Assembly: GCF_030681155.1 (NCBI RefSeq)
Contig: NZ_JAUXXE010000057.1
Coordinates: 1 to 64,000 of the forward strand
Origin: Phenylobacterium sp.
GTDB lineage: Bacteria > Pseudomonadota > Alphaproteobacteria > Caulobacterales > Caulobacteraceae
Direction: 5' to 3'
DNA: 64,000 bases
Part shown: one piece after another, positions 1 to 9,840 of the stretch
Layout: each line of letters opens with the position of its first letter
Position numbering within the stretch: the stretch's first letter is position 1
The notes under the pieces: model-generated
Told to the model about the DNA's origin: nothing
Databases searched by the model: none
The model's input: the letters and a program-made list of their open reading frames with translations, nothing else
Made by a program: the position numbers and the translations under genes

Positions 1-976
<976 letters not shown>

Positions 977-1022
977 CTATGCCGGGCGAACGGGAATCCG
1001 GGCGCAGAACCGCACCCGAAAC

Positions 1023-1111
1023 GCCTTCCCTTCGCCGGCATGACCCGGATCAGGTTCTACGGGTCGCGGGCTCGCCCGCCTCTCAGCCGCCTATGCGCGG
1101 CCCCCCGAGGA
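1023..1111 (-). promoter_or_regulatory. TPP (thi-box) riboswitch in the thiC leader
   Basis: On the minus strand this leader contains the THI-element signatures in order: GGCTGAGAGGCGGGC, then GACCCGTAGAACCTGATCCG, then GGGTCATGCCGGCGAAGGGA. These are the CUGAGA and ACCUGAUC cores that bind thiamine pyrophosphate. The 3' end is about 75 bases from the thiC start, a usual distance for control of thiC when TPP is abundant. Whether control is transcriptional or translational is not obvious from the bases between aptamer and GTG. Confidence 0.95.
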
Positions 1112-1205
1112 CAAGCACGAGTCTTAGGCGTGAATGAAGCCGATGGAAAGCGCCGCCATCCGGGCGCAAAATGCGCGCATAGTTCGGCCCATCAGGAGAA
1201 CCGTC

Positions 1206-1604
1206 ATGAAACGCCTGCTCGTCATCACCTCGGCCCTCGCCCTGGCCGCCTGCGCCCTGCCGGCGCTGGCCGCCGATCAAGCCAAGCCGGCGACCGGCTC
1301 GCAGTGTTTCCGCATGAGCCAGATCCGGGGCCACACCAAGGCCGACGACCGGACCCTATATTTCAGCGTCGGCCTACGCGACGTCTACCGCCTGGACATG
1401 TCCGGCGCCTGCCTGGCCGGCACGACCACCAGCGACCCGCTGATCATGGAGCCGTTCGGCGGCACGGATCTCATCTGTCGCCCGATCGACCTCAATTTGA
1501 AGGTCAAGCTGGGGAATGTCGGCGCATCGCCTTGCATCATCAAGGAGATCACCAAACTGACGCCTGATCAGATCGCCGCCCTGCCGCCAAAGGTTAAGCC
1601 CTAG
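1206..1604 (+). CDS. Small secreted protein, DUF6491-like
   Basis: 132-aa protein with an N-terminal signal peptide (MKRLLVITSALALAACALPA, likely cleaved after ALA-AD). A Cys in the signal region could mark a lipoprotein, but the LAAC context is weak. The mature part has four Cys residues that could form disulfides. It resembles the short DUF6491 family of alphaproteobacterial secreted proteins; that assignment is from memory of sequence style. ATG 1206 is chosen because AGGAGA lies 7-12 bases upstream; an in-frame ATG at 1134 has no such site and would bury the signal peptide. Function unknown. Confidence 0.75.
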   Translation: MKRLLVITSALALAACALPALAADQAKPATGSQCFRMSQIRGHTKADDRTLYFSVGLRDVYRLDMSGACLAGTTTSDPLIMEPFGGTDLICRPIDLNLKVKLGNVGASPCIIKEITKLTPDQIAALPPKVKP

Positions 1605-1689
1605 GCGAAAGGCCGGGGCTCGCCGCTGGCCGGGGCGACGTGCTAGTCAGGCGGCGAACTGCGGTCGACCACACTGAAAGGCGCTTGGC

Positions 1690-2376
1690 GTGACATTGAT
1701 CCTGGGCGTTCTTGGCGGCATGGGTCCGGCGGCGACGGTCGATTTCCTCGCCAAACTTCAGGCCCTGACGCCGACCAATCGCGAACAGGACCACATCCGC
1801 ACCATCGTCGACATCAACCCGCAGGTGCCGGATTTCAACGACCCGCTGGCTAAGCCGGGTCCGGTGCTGGCTGAGATGGCCGGCGCGCTGCAGGGCGCCG
1901 GGGCGCAGGTCATGGCTATCGCCTGCAACACCGCCCACACCTATGCCGACCTGATCAGCCGCTCGTCGGGCCTGCCGTTGATCGACATGATCACCACCGC
2001 ATCGGTCGCAGCCCGCGACACCGGCGCGCGGCGCGCAGGCGTGCTCGGCTCGCGAACCGCCCTGAAGCTCTATCGCGAATACCTCGCCGCCCAGGGCATG
2101 GGACTGGTGACGCTCGAGCCTGATCGCCAGGCGGTGTTCATGGACCTGGTCCAGAAGATCAAGGGCGGCGATAGGAGCCGCGAGGTCCGAGCGGAAATGG
2201 CGGCCCTGACCGCCGATCTGGCTGCCGGCGGCGCGGAAACCATTATCGCCGGCTGCACCGAAGTGCCGCTGGTGGTCGAGGCCGGCGTGACCCGCCTGCC
2301 CTTCATTGATTCCAGCGAAACCCTGGCTCGCCGCTGCGTGGCGGTCTGCCTGGGCCTGGAGCCGCTGCCGGCCTGA
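1690..2376 (+). CDS. Aspartate/glutamate racemase family protein
   Basis: 228-aa cytosolic cofactor-independent amino-acid racemase (YgeA/RacX type). It has the N-terminal GVLGGMGPAATVDFL motif, a first catalytic Cys in AIACNTAHT (about residue 79) and a second in AGCTEVPL (about residue 190), the two-base pair used for alpha-proton exchange. The start is GTG; no ATG nearby gives a full N-terminus. It stands alone on the plus strand and converges on the metallopeptidase gene. Exact substrate (Asp, Glu or another amino acid) cannot be told from sequence. Confidence 0.9.
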   Translation: MTLILGVLGGMGPAATVDFLAKLQALTPTNREQDHIRTIVDINPQVPDFNDPLAKPGPVLAEMAGALQGAGAQVMAIACNTAHTYADLISRSSGLPLIDMITTASVAARDTGARRAGVLGSRTALKLYREYLAAQGMGLVTLEPDRQAVFMDLVQKIKGGDRSREVRAEMAALTADLAAGGAETIIAGCTEVPLVVEAGVTRLPFIDSSETLARRCVAVCLGLEPLPA

Positions 2377-2382
2377 GACGCT

Positions 2383-3231
2383 TTACAGGCGGCGCGCCTT
2401 GAAGGTGTCGCACGCGCCGGGATTGCCGCTTTCGAGGCCGATCCGGAACCAGCGCATGCGCTGTTCGCTGGTGCCGTGGGTGAAGGCGTCGGGCATGACC
2501 CGGCCCTGGGATTGCTTCTGGATTGCGTCGTCGCCGACCGCGGCGGCGGCCCGCATGCCGTCCTCGATGTCGGCCGGGTCGAGCGAGACCTCGCCACCGG
2601 AAACCTTCGGTGCGTGCGCGACCCAGACGCCGGCATAGCAGTCTGCTTGCAGTTCCAGCCGCACCGCCGAGCTATCGGCGCCGCGCGCGCCGCGTTCGAC
2701 CTGAGCGGTCTGGCCGGTCAGATGCTGGACGTGGTGACCGATCTCGTGGGCGATGACATAGGCGCGAGCCGCCTCGCCCTTGGCGCCGAACCGGGTCTCG
2801 AGCTCCTGCCAGAAGGCCAGGTCCAGATAGACTTTCTGATCGGCCGGGCAATAGAACGGCCCCATGGCCGACTGACCCATGCCGCAGCCGGTTCCGGTCG
2901 CCTGATCATAGATGACGATTGACGCCGGCCGCTGATAGCGCTGCCCCGCCTGGGCGAAGATCGGGGTCCAGACGTCGGTGGTCGATTGCTCGATGACGTC
3001 GACGAACTGACCGCCCTCGTCGGCGGTCGTGCCGCGCACGCCTTCCTGTTGCTGGGTTTGCTGCGCGCCGCCCTCAACGACCGACATGGTGGTCGAGGGA
3101 TCGATACCGAAGACGAAGTAGCCGACCAAAGCGATGATGACGCCGACCATGCCGACGCCGCCCACACCGGCGGCGCTGACGCCGCGACGGTCCTCAATAT
3201 TGCCGCCCCTGCGGCCGCCCTGCCAACGCAT
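2383..3231 (-). CDS. Neutral zinc metallopeptidase, YpfJ family
   Basis: 282-aa membrane-anchored protein. A Gly-rich cytosolic N-terminus (MRWQGGRRGGNIEDRRG) is followed by one transmembrane helix (about residues 25-45), then a periplasmic domain with the zinc-binding HEIGHHVQ motif near residue 165. A downstream ELQADCYAG segment supplies the likely third zinc ligand. N-terminus and length match the YpfJ/zinc_peptidase family, whose physiological substrate is not established. The stop lies 7 bases from the convergent racemase gene, leaving almost no shared terminator space. Confidence 0.9.
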   Translation of the reverse strand: MRWQGGRRGGNIEDRRGVSAAGVGGVGMVGVIIALVGYFVFGIDPSTTMSVVEGGAQQTQQQEGVRGTTADEGGQFVDVIEQSTTDVWTPIFAQAGQRYQRPASIVIYDQATGTGCGMGQSAMGPFYCPADQKVYLDLAFWQELETRFGAKGEAARAYVIAHEIGHHVQHLTGQTAQVERGARGADSSAVRLELQADCYAGVWVAHAPKVSGGEVSLDPADIEDGMRAAAAVGDDAIQKQSQGRVMPDAFTHGTSEQRMRWFRIGLESGNPGACDTFKARRL

Positions 3232-3303
3232 GCCCTGGTCCTCCCGAAGCGCCCACGCTCAACGCACAAGCGGGGCGCAGGATGCGGCCGAACAGCTTCG
3301 CTG

Positions 3304-3660
3304 TCAGCGTCTGTTTTGCGAAGCCTCACGCACGCGGGCGCTGGAGGTGGCCAGCATATCGTCGGGCATCTGGGCGAAACCGCTCATGCTGACTTGGTCG
3401 GCAGCGGGGGGCGCCTTTGCGGGCAGGGTCAGGCTGGGCCGCGTGCGCATGGTGTCGACATCGCGCAGCCTTTGCTCGGTCTGCATCCTGGCATCCAGCG
3501 AGTTCAGCTGATTTTCCAGCGCGACCGCGCGCTGTTGCTGCTGCATCTGCTGGGCAGACAGATCCAGCTCGTACATGGCCGCTCGGTGATCGACCTGGGC
3601 CAGGGCCGCCGAGGGCGGGGATATTGTCAGTAGAGCCAGGACTTGGATGAGCCGTGTCAT
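3304..3660 (-). CDS. Hypothetical secreted protein with Gln-rich coiled segment
   Basis: 118-aa protein. Residues 1-24 form a signal peptide (MTRLIQVLALLTISPPSAALAQ). Next comes a charged, Gln-rich helical segment (SAQQMQQQQRAVALENQLN) likely to be coiled coil, then a Pro-rich stretch. The frame is open further upstream (to 3900) but that part antisenses the TPR gene and lacks protein-like composition, so ATG 3660 is used. Same strand as the TPR protein upstream (gap 34 bases), possibly one unit. No family recognised. Confidence 0.6.
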   Translation of the reverse strand: MTRLIQVLALLTISPPSAALAQVDHRAAMYELDLSAQQMQQQQRAVALENQLNSLDARMQTEQRLRDVDTMRTRPSLTLPAKAPPAADQVSMSGFAQMPDDMLATSSARVREASQNRR

Positions 3661-3694
3661 AGTCTGGGAACGCGCAGCCTGGGCCAAAAGCTCC

Positions 3695-4252
3695 CTAGCG
3701 GGTCGAAACCGAAAAGCGGGTGAGCTGCTCGCGCGGGGCACCCCATGCCGGGGCCATCTCGACCGCCTTCTGGTAGTCGAAATAGGCAGACTTGGCGTCG
3801 TCCAGCCCCTCATAGGCCAGGGCGCGGTTGAAGTAGGCTTTCTCCGGCTCGGTGATCCCGAGTTCCAAGGCCTTGTTGATGTCGGGCAGGCTGTCGGCAT
3901 AGCGCTTTTGACCGATGGAGGCCGCGCCGCGATTCACATAGGCCTCGCCCATGTCGGGCTGCAGTCGGACCGCCTCATCGAAGTCGCGGGCGGCGTCGGA
4001 GTAGGACGTCCGCCGCAGCTTCAGCACGCCGCGATTGACGTAGGTCCCCGCCCGATCTCGCGGGGCCATGGCCTCGGTATCCAGCGCCAGGGTGCAGACT
4101 TCCTGAAACTTGACGTCGTCCTCTCCGTTCATGGCCGCTTTGGAGCAGCCCTGGGCGAGACCGCCGCCAAACACCGTCACCGCGCCCTCAGCTGAACCTG
4201 CGGCCGCGCAGGTCAGGATTGCAACGCTTGTCGCCATCAACAGCTTGAACAT
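3695..4252 (-). CDS. Secreted tetratricopeptide-repeat protein
   Basis: 185-aa protein with a signal peptide (cleavage near residue 23) and about three TPR units from residue 65 on. Repeat hallmarks are AYVNRGAAS, AYFNRALAYEGL and the YSDAARDFDEAVRLQPD helix pair. Three Cys residues lie in the N-terminal part (CSKAAMNGEDDVKFQEVC). TPR proteins of this size usually act as periplasmic scaffolds; the partner is unknown. The gene is followed by the small secreted protein at 3304-3660. Confidence 0.8.
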   Translation of the reverse strand: MFKLLMATSVAILTCAAAGSAEGAVTVFGGGLAQGCSKAAMNGEDDVKFQEVCTLALDTEAMAPRDRAGTYVNRGVLKLRRTSYSDAARDFDEAVRLQPDMGEAYVNRGAASIGQKRYADSLPDINKALELGITEPEKAYFNRALAYEGLDDAKSAYFDYQKAVEMAPAWGAPREQLTRFSVSTR

Positions 4253-4400
4253 GGCCGGGCCTCCTGTGTCCGTCGGACGCCACAGCCGGCGAAGGAGCCG
4301 GCGCGGGTCCGACCTTCAGTCCAAGAGTCCGCCCAGAACGGCGTTCTGTCAATGACAGCTTGCTGCAGAAATTCGATATCAAGGCGCTGTTTTCAAGCGA

Positions 4401-6677
4401 CTATTTCAAAATCGCGCGGACCATTTCGCGAGCAAGGTCGGCCATGTTGAACGGCTTGTGCATGACCGGCCCGGCCCAGGTCTCAGCGAGTTCTTCAAGA
4501 TCCGCATAGCCGGTCATGATCACCACTGGGAAGTCGGCCCGCTCCCAACGCAAGCCGGCCGCGGTCTCGCCCCCGCTAAGACCAGGCATCGCAAAGTCCA
4601 CCAGAGCCGCCTCAAGGTCCGGATCCTCGCGCATGCGGTCCAGGGCCTGCTCTCCACTCTCCGCCAAGGTGACGCGGCAGCCGAGGTCCTTCAACATCTG
4701 GGCGGTCACCGTACGCACTCCGACATCGTCATCGACCAGCAACACCCTCAGCCCCTTCAAGGCCGCGCTGTCCGGAGCGATGTCCATGCTTGGCTCGACA
4801 ACGTCGAACGCCTCGGCGCGCGGCAGATAGACCCTGACCGTGGAGCCCTGATCCGGCGCGGTGTCGATCTCGACCCCGCCGCCGAGCTGCTTGGCCAGCC
4901 CTAGAACCTGCGGCAAACCAAGGCCCGACCCCTTTCCCAGCGGCTTGGTCGTAAAGAAGGGCTCAAACACTCGGGAGACCACATCAGGGGTCATGCCTTC
5001 CCCAGTGTCGGTCACCGCGATCATCACGTAGTCGCCGGCCGCGGGTCCCTCGGCGCGACGACCGCCCGCCGCGACCGTCACATTGGTGGCCGAGATGCTC
5101 ACCACGCCGCCTGAAGTCATCGCGTCCCGAGCGTTGAGCGAGAGATTGACCACCATCAGCTCGACCTGCGTCGCATCGCCCAGCGCCGGCCACAGATCAG
5201 GCGCCACCGCGACCTCCAGCCGGTGGGCGCCGCCGATGGTCGGCCGCAGCAAGGCGGCGGCCGCTTCGACCGCCTGGCCGATATCCATGGCCTTCACCTC
5301 CAGCCGTTGGCGGCGGGAGAAGGCCAGGAGTTGTCCCGTCAGCTTTGCGCCTCGTTCGCCGGCCGCGCGCGCCTGTTCCAGATAGCGCACATGCTTGGGG
5401 TCGCTGAGCCGGCGCGACAGCAGGTCGAGATTGCCCAACACCGCCATCAGGAGGTTGTTGAAGTCATGGGCCACCCCGCCCGTCAGCCGGCCGATCGCCT
5501 CCATCTTTTGCGCTTGGGCGAGACTTTCCATCGCCTCGGCCAACTCCTGGGTTCGCTCGGTGACACGGGCTTCGAGCGAGGCGTTCAGATTGAGCAACTC
5601 AGCGCGTTGAGCCGCCACCTTGGCGCCGGCTTCGCGGAGCGCGGCGGCCAGGGCGTCGATTTCCTTTGTTCCCGTTGGGAACGGCGCCGGCGGCGGGCTC
5701 TCGGTCCAGGCCAGGGCGGCGTCCGCCAGACGCTCGACGGGGCGGGCCAAGCTGCGCGCCGCATAGATCGCCAGGACCGCGCCAAATCCCAGAACACATA
5801 GTCCCAGGCCCATGCCCCACAAGAGTGATTGGCGCGCCTGGCCGGCGATCTCCGACAACGGCACGGCGACCACGAACGACCAGCCATACCCCGGCGACGT
5901 GCTCCAGGCGGTGAGGCTGGGCACGCCATCCAGGGTCCGGGTGCTGGCCACGCCTGAACGAGCCCGCGCGAAGTGGCCGCGCATGGTCGGCGAGGCCGAC
6001 TTGCCCACCATCTCCCCTGGGTTTCGGTTCCGGGCGACGATCAGGCCCGTGGCGTCGATGATCGAGCCGGTCCAGGTCTGGGGGAAATTCTGGTCGATCC
6101 AGACCTGCCCAAAGGATTCCGCCGTAGCTCCGGCCGCCAGGATCAGCGGCGGCGCCCCAGGCCGCTCCACCGGGATATTGAAGGAAATTATCGCTTCCTT
6201 GGCCACCGAGGCGTGGAACAGGTTCGAAACCTGCATCCGCCCACTCTCGGTCTTCGTCCAGCTAAGACCCGAGGCGCGACGCGCGCCGTTCGGCAGCGGT
6301 GCGCCCGCAGGCAGGCGGGTGTTCACCTTCTGCAGCCCGTCGGCCCCGAAAACCACTATCCAGGCGCCGGAATCGGCGGTGGCCTCACGCGCCTGAGCGT
6401 CGAACGCGGCCCAGTCTTCGGTCTTGAGGTAGGGCGACGCAGCGAGGACCTCCAGCAAGACCTCTCGCTGCCCGATCTCGCGGTCGACCACCAGGGAGAG
6501 GGCGCGCGCGGTCTCGGCCATCTGGCGTTCGACAAAATTTCGCTGCTGGTTGTAGACCGTCCATATCAACAGGCCGCCGGCGATCAGCGCCGGGATGAGG
6601 ACGGCCAGCACCAGAGCCACCAGCCGGACGTGGAGGCCCGGCGCGCGTCGAGGCGAGGAAGACGCAGTTTCGTTCAA
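4401..6677 (-). CDS. Hybrid sensor histidine kinase with periplasmic sensor and C-terminal receiver
   Basis: 758-aa inner-membrane protein. The order is: short cytosolic N-terminus, TM1 (about 22-44), a periplasmic dCache/PAS-like sensor of about 240 residues, TM2 (about 280-305), a HAMP-like linker and coiled coil (to about 385), a HisKA domain with GGVAHDFNNLL (phospho-accepting His near 402), a HATPase domain (NLSLNARDAM, DTGEGM, GSGLGLPQVLGLAKQLGG) and a receiver (LLVDDDVGVR; phosphorylated Asp in ALVDFAMPG near 692). The DFNNLL H-box is typical of kinases that pass phosphate through their own receiver, as CckA does. No response regulator adjoins it, so output and signal are unknown. Confidence 0.92.
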   Translation of the reverse strand: MNETASSSPRRAPGLHVRLVALVLAVLIPALIAGGLLIWTVYNQQRNFVERQMAETARALSLVVDREIGQREVLLEVLAASPYLKTEDWAAFDAQAREATADSGAWIVVFGADGLQKVNTRLPAGAPLPNGARRASGLSWTKTESGRMQVSNLFHASVAKEAIISFNIPVERPGAPPLILAAGATAESFGQVWIDQNFPQTWTGSIIDATGLIVARNRNPGEMVGKSASPTMRGHFARARSGVASTRTLDGVPSLTAWSTSPGYGWSFVVAVPLSEIAGQARQSLLWGMGLGLCVLGFGAVLAIYAARSLARPVERLADAALAWTESPPPAPFPTGTKEIDALAAALREAGAKVAAQRAELLNLNASLEARVTERTQELAEAMESLAQAQKMEAIGRLTGGVAHDFNNLLMAVLGNLDLLSRRLSDPKHVRYLEQARAAGERGAKLTGQLLAFSRRQRLEVKAMDIGQAVEAAAALLRPTIGGAHRLEVAVAPDLWPALGDATQVELMVVNLSLNARDAMTSGGVVSISATNVTVAAGGRRAEGPAAGDYVMIAVTDTGEGMTPDVVSRVFEPFFTTKPLGKGSGLGLPQVLGLAKQLGGGVEIDTAPDQGSTVRVYLPRAEAFDVVEPSMDIAPDSAALKGLRVLLVDDDVGVRTVTAQMLKDLGCRVTLAESGEQALDRMREDPDLEAALVDFAMPGLSGGETAAGLRWERADFPVVIMTGYADLEELAETWAGPVMHKPFNMADLAREMVRAILK

Positions 6678-6797
6678 GCGATCGCTCAGCTCGGGTCGAG
6701 GTCCGCCGCTACCCTAGGGCGCATCGATGTCATAGTGAAACCAGCGACATGCGGGCTGACGATCACAGTATGCGTCAATAGGCGTCAACGCCCTTTT

Positions 6798-7709
6798 TCA
6801 GCTCGCCTTGCCGATGCGAAACCGGCGCGTCTCGCGAAGCAAAATGTAAAGCCCGCTGGCCGCAACGACCAGCGCCCCGATCACGGTCGCGGTGCGGGGA
6901 ATTTCATCCCAGAACGCGTAGCCCAGGATGCAGGCCCAGATGAGCTGAGTGTAGTCAAAGGGCGCGACGACCGCGACGGGCGCCCGGCGCAATGCCTCGG
7001 TCAGCAGAAGTTGCCCGGTCCCGCCGACCAGACCGGTGCAGACCAGCATCACCAACGTCGTCATGTCAGGAATGACCCAGCCGCCGAACGGCAGGCTGGC
7101 CAGGCCCAGCAACATTCCCGCCAAGGTGAAATAGAAGACGATGGTCGGGCCCGGCTCAGTGCGGCCGATCTCCCGGATGGCGATCATCGCGCCGGCCGCC
7201 CCCAGGGCGCCAGCTAGGCCAAACACCGTGCCCAGCGTCGCCATATGGTTGGGATCGGGCCGGATCATGATCAGCACGCCGATGAAGCCAACGATCACCG
7301 CCCCCCAGCGATGGATCCCGACCCGTTCCTTGAGGATCGGCGCCGATAGCGCTGTCATGAACAACGGCGCGGCGAACGACAGCGCCGTGGATTCGGTCAG
7401 CGGCAGCATCGAGACCGCAGTGAACCCACAAACCATGCCGACCAGGCCAACGGTGGCCCGCGTCGCGTGACCGCCTGGGCGGCTGGTCTTCAAAATCGAG
7501 AAGCTGCTGGTGCGCGAGATATAGAAGAGCACCGGCACGAAGGCGAAGGCGTTACGGAAGAAGATGATCTCCAGCACCGGCGCGCCGCGCTCGGCGCAGG
7601 CCTTCACCAGCGCCGCGAGCCCCGCCATGCAGGCCATGGCCGCCACCCGCAGGAGGATACCCAGGCCATTGCGCTGCAGGACGGCGTGGGCTGGGGCTTC
7701 GGCGGACAA
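6798..7709 (-). CDS. EamA/DMT-superfamily transporter
   Basis: 303-aa inner-membrane protein with about ten hydrophobic helices arranged as two EamA repeats, as expected for drug/metabolite transporters (usual length 280-310). Conserved features include the first-repeat PVLEIIFFRNAFAF region and the second-repeat GTGQLLLTEALRRAPVAVVAPFDYTQLIWA segment. The latter (Pro in helix, Y-T-Q-L-W) is typical of the RhaT/YdcZ-like exporter branch. Substrate cannot be assigned. It is monocistronic between the hybrid kinase and the divergent MAPEG gene. Confidence 0.88.
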   Translation of the reverse strand: MSAEAPAHAVLQRNGLGILLRVAAMACMAGLAALVKACAERGAPVLEIIFFRNAFAFVPVLFYISRTSSFSILKTSRPGGHATRATVGLVGMVCGFTAVSMLPLTESTALSFAAPLFMTALSAPILKERVGIHRWGAVIVGFIGVLIMIRPDPNHMATLGTVFGLAGALGAAGAMIAIREIGRTEPGPTIVFYFTLAGMLLGLASLPFGGWVIPDMTTLVMLVCTGLVGGTGQLLLTEALRRAPVAVVAPFDYTQLIWACILGYAFWDEIPRTATVIGALVVAASGLYILLRETRRFRIGKAS

Positions 7710-7851
7710 GGCGCTCTCCTTCGGGTCCCTCGCTTAGAGGGGTCGGCACGCCCACGCCATAGGGTGCGCGTACCTGCGTCAGAAAGACTGGCCTAACGTG
7801 ACGTAATCGCCTCAACCTCCCCCAAACTGCTCACCAATGGGGGAATCGGCG

Positions 7852-8247
7852 ATGACGATCGGACTGATGATGGCGGCCTGGACCCTGGTCCTGGCGTTTG
7901 CGCAAATACTGCTGTTCGATATCGCCCGGACCGGCCAGTACGGGCTCAAGTGGAACACCGGCCCCCGCGATGGCGAGATGCCGCCGTTGAGCGCCCGGGC
8001 CGAACGGCTCAAGCGCGCTCAGGACAACCTCTTCGAGACCCTGCCGCTGTTCCTTGGCGCTGTGCTGATCGCCCACGTGGCCGGCAAGGAGAGCGAGATC
8101 ACTGCGCTCGGCGCGCAAATCTACTTCTGGGCGCGCGTGGCCTATGTGCCGCTCTATGCCTGGGGCGTGCGTCACGTGCGTTCGCTGGCCTGGCTGGTCA
8201 GCATCGTCGGGCTCGGCATGATCGCCCAGGCGATCCTGCTGCCCTGA
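7852..8247 (+). CDS. MAPEG family membrane protein
   Basis: 131-aa protein with four predicted transmembrane helices. The MAPEG signature is the RAERLKRAQDNLFETLPLFL segment with N-x-x-E (about residues 47-66), followed by FWARVAYVPLYAWGV. The family includes glutathione-dependent membrane enzymes in eukaryotes; bacterial members are mostly uncharacterised. ATG 7852 is preferred because GGGGGA lies 8 bases upstream. An in-frame ATG at 7837 would add five residues but overlaps that site. Confidence 0.88.
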   Translation: MTIGLMMAAWTLVLAFAQILLFDIARTGQYGLKWNTGPRDGEMPPLSARAERLKRAQDNLFETLPLFLGAVLIAHVAGKESEITALGAQIYFWARVAYVPLYAWGVRHVRSLAWLVSIVGLGMIAQAILLP

Positions 8248-8351
8248 GGCCAGGCGTTCGCGCCGGCCTTGCGGCTTTCGCGAATGCAGCCTGCGGTTTT
8301 TGCAGGCGAAGTGCGCTAAGCTCCAGCGGGGGCTGGCCGGAGTTGGAGTGG

Positions 8352-9494
8352 ATGTCGCGCGTACTTGGTCTGCTGGCGGCCTTCGTCCTGATGGGGTCAC
8401 AGCTTGCGGGTTGCGCCTCGTTTTCGCGCGAGGACTTCACCGTCGCCGAGGCCGAGCGCGCCGCCCTGGGCCAAGGCTCGGACATCCGCTTCAACGCCGA
8501 CGATCCGCAAGCCGCGCTCGCCTTCACCGCCAAGGCGAGGGCTGAACTTGAGAAAAGCGGCGCCCAACAGTTCGACATCCTGGCCATTTCCGGCGGCGGC
8601 GCGGACGGCGCCTATGGCGCCGGCGTCATGGTCGGTTGGACGAACACCGGCGCTCGCCCCACCTTCGCGGTGGTCACCGGCGTCAGCACCGGTGCGCTGA
8701 TCGCGCCCTTCGCCTTCCTGGGACCGGCCTGGGACGGCCAACTCACCGCCGCCTATGCCGGCGGCAAGGCCAGCGACATCCTGCAAAGGCGGGGCCTTGG
8801 CCTACTGTTCTCCTCCAGCCTCTTCAGCCCCAATCGCCTGCGCCAGTTGGTGGAGGCCTATGTCACTCCGGCGATGTTGCGGGAGATCGCGGCAGAGCAC
8901 GCCAAGGGTCGGCGGCCGCTGATCGTCACCACCAACCTCGACACCCAGCAGACGGTGATCTGGGACATGGGGGCCATCGCCACCCGCCGAACGCCCAAAG
9001 CGCTGGCGCTGTTTCGGGATGTACTGGTGGCCTCAAGCTCGATCCCTGGAGTGTTCCCGCCGGTGATGATCCCGCTCGACGACACCGGATTGAGCCCCAT
9101 TCGCGAAATGCACGTCGACGGCGCCGTCACGGCGCCGTTCGTGTCGATCCCCGAGGGCATGTTCTTTTGGGAGGCGCCAGACGGGCGCGCGCTCAAGGGC
9201 CGGGTTCATGTGATCGTCAACGGCCAGCTCGACCCGGCCTTCGCCGTCACCCGAGGACGAGTGACGGCGATCCTGGCGCGCACCTTCGACAGCATGATGA
9301 AGTCGACAGCGCGAACCCACATCGCCGCCAGCCGGGCCTTCGCCGAACGCAACGACCTCGACTTCGAGATCACCATGGTCCCGAGCGACGCCGAGAGCGG
9401 CAGCCTGAACTTCGACGCCGCCAGCATGAAGCGCCTGTTCACGCTCGGCCGCGACAATGTGATCAAAGGTATCGCCTGGCGGAAGCTGGGCTAG
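8352..9494 (+). CDS. Patatin-like phospholipase, predicted lipoprotein
   Basis: 380-aa serine hydrolase with a signal peptide ending in a lipobox (QLAGC, Cys near residue 21), so probably membrane-anchored. Patatin motifs are all present: oxyanion-hole glycines in SGGGADGAYGAG (about 82-93), nucleophile elbow GVSTG (Ser near 113), and the catalytic Asp in the DGAVTAPF block. The frame is open back to 7950 through the MAPEG gene; ATG 8352 is chosen because it directly precedes the signal peptide and follows a GGAG. Substrate unknown. Its stop overlaps the convergent copZ-like gene by four bases. Confidence 0.9.
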   Translation: MSRVLGLLAAFVLMGSQLAGCASFSREDFTVAEAERAALGQGSDIRFNADDPQAALAFTAKARAELEKSGAQQFDILAISGGGADGAYGAGVMVGWTNTGARPTFAVVTGVSTGALIAPFAFLGPAWDGQLTAAYAGGKASDILQRRGLGLLFSSSLFSPNRLRQLVEAYVTPAMLREIAAEHAKGRRPLIVTTNLDTQQTVIWDMGAIATRRTPKALALFRDVLVASSSIPGVFPPVMIPLDDTGLSPIREMHVDGAVTAPFVSIPEGMFFWEAPDGRALKGRVHVIVNGQLDPAFAVTRGRVTAILARTFDSMMKSTARTHIAASRAFAERNDLDFEITMVPSDAESGSLNFDAASMKRLFTLGRDNVIKGIAWRKLG

Positions 9495-9688
9495 GCCGCG
9501 AGCACCTCATAGCCCGCGGCCCGGATCGCCTCGGCGATCGCGTCCTTGCGGTCGCTACCCTCGACGCTGACGCTCTTACTGGCCAGATCAACCTGCACCT
9601 GCGCCTTGGCTTCGACCGCCTGCACCGCCTTGGTGACGGACTGGACGCAGTGGCCGCACGTCATGCCCTGGACCTGAAAACGAAGCAT
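9491..9688 (-). CDS. copZ: Heavy-metal-associated (CopZ-like) copper chaperone
   Basis: 65-aa HMA-domain protein with the metal-binding GMTCGHC motif at about residues 8-14 and the typical beta-alpha-beta-beta-alpha-beta length. Predicted to bind Cu(I) in the cytosol and hand it to CopA. ATG 9688 is chosen because AGGAG lies 7-11 bases upstream; an in-frame start at 9712 lacks one and adds a non-homologous tail. It is divergent from copA and has its own CueR-type promoter, so it belongs to the copper regulon. Confidence 0.92.
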   Translation of the reverse strand: MLRFQVQGMTCGHCVQSVTKAVQAVEAKAQVQVDLASKSVSVEGSDRKDAIAEAIRAAGYEVLAA

Positions 9689-9720
9689 CGACTTCTCCTG
9701 TTCTGACTTCACTTGCTGCA

Positions 9721-9751
9721 GGGATACGGTTTCCCATCATGGGAAGGTCAA
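9721..9751 (-). promoter_or_regulatory. CueR/HmrR-type promoter-operator for the copZ-like gene
   Basis: On the minus strand: -35 TTGACC (9751-9746), a 19-base spacer holding the dyad TTCCCATGATGGGAAA, then -10 TATCCC (9726-9721). The over-long 19-base spacer with a central dyad is the hallmark of MerR-family activated promoters, and the dyad matches CueR/HmrR copper operators in form. The transcript would start 25-40 bases before the copZ-like ATG. Confidence 0.85.
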
Positions 9752-9777
9752 CCTCTCTCGGGAAAGATGTTTGGGCC

Positions 9778-9808
9778 TTGACCCTCCCATGATGGGAAAG
9801 TCCATCTA
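9778..9808 (+). promoter_or_regulatory. CueR/HmrR-type promoter-operator for copA
   Basis: On the plus strand: -35 TTGACC (9778-9783), a 19-base spacer with the dyad CTCCCATGATGGGAAA, and -10 CATCTA (9803-9808). Its layout is identical to the divergent copZ-side promoter, with which it shares the 13-base core CCCATGATGGGAA. The distance to the copA ATG is 32 bases. The regulator is most likely the MerR protein encoded at 12331. Confidence 0.87.
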
Positions 9809-9840
9809 GGCTGGGCGTTACCGCTTAGGAGGCCCTGCCG

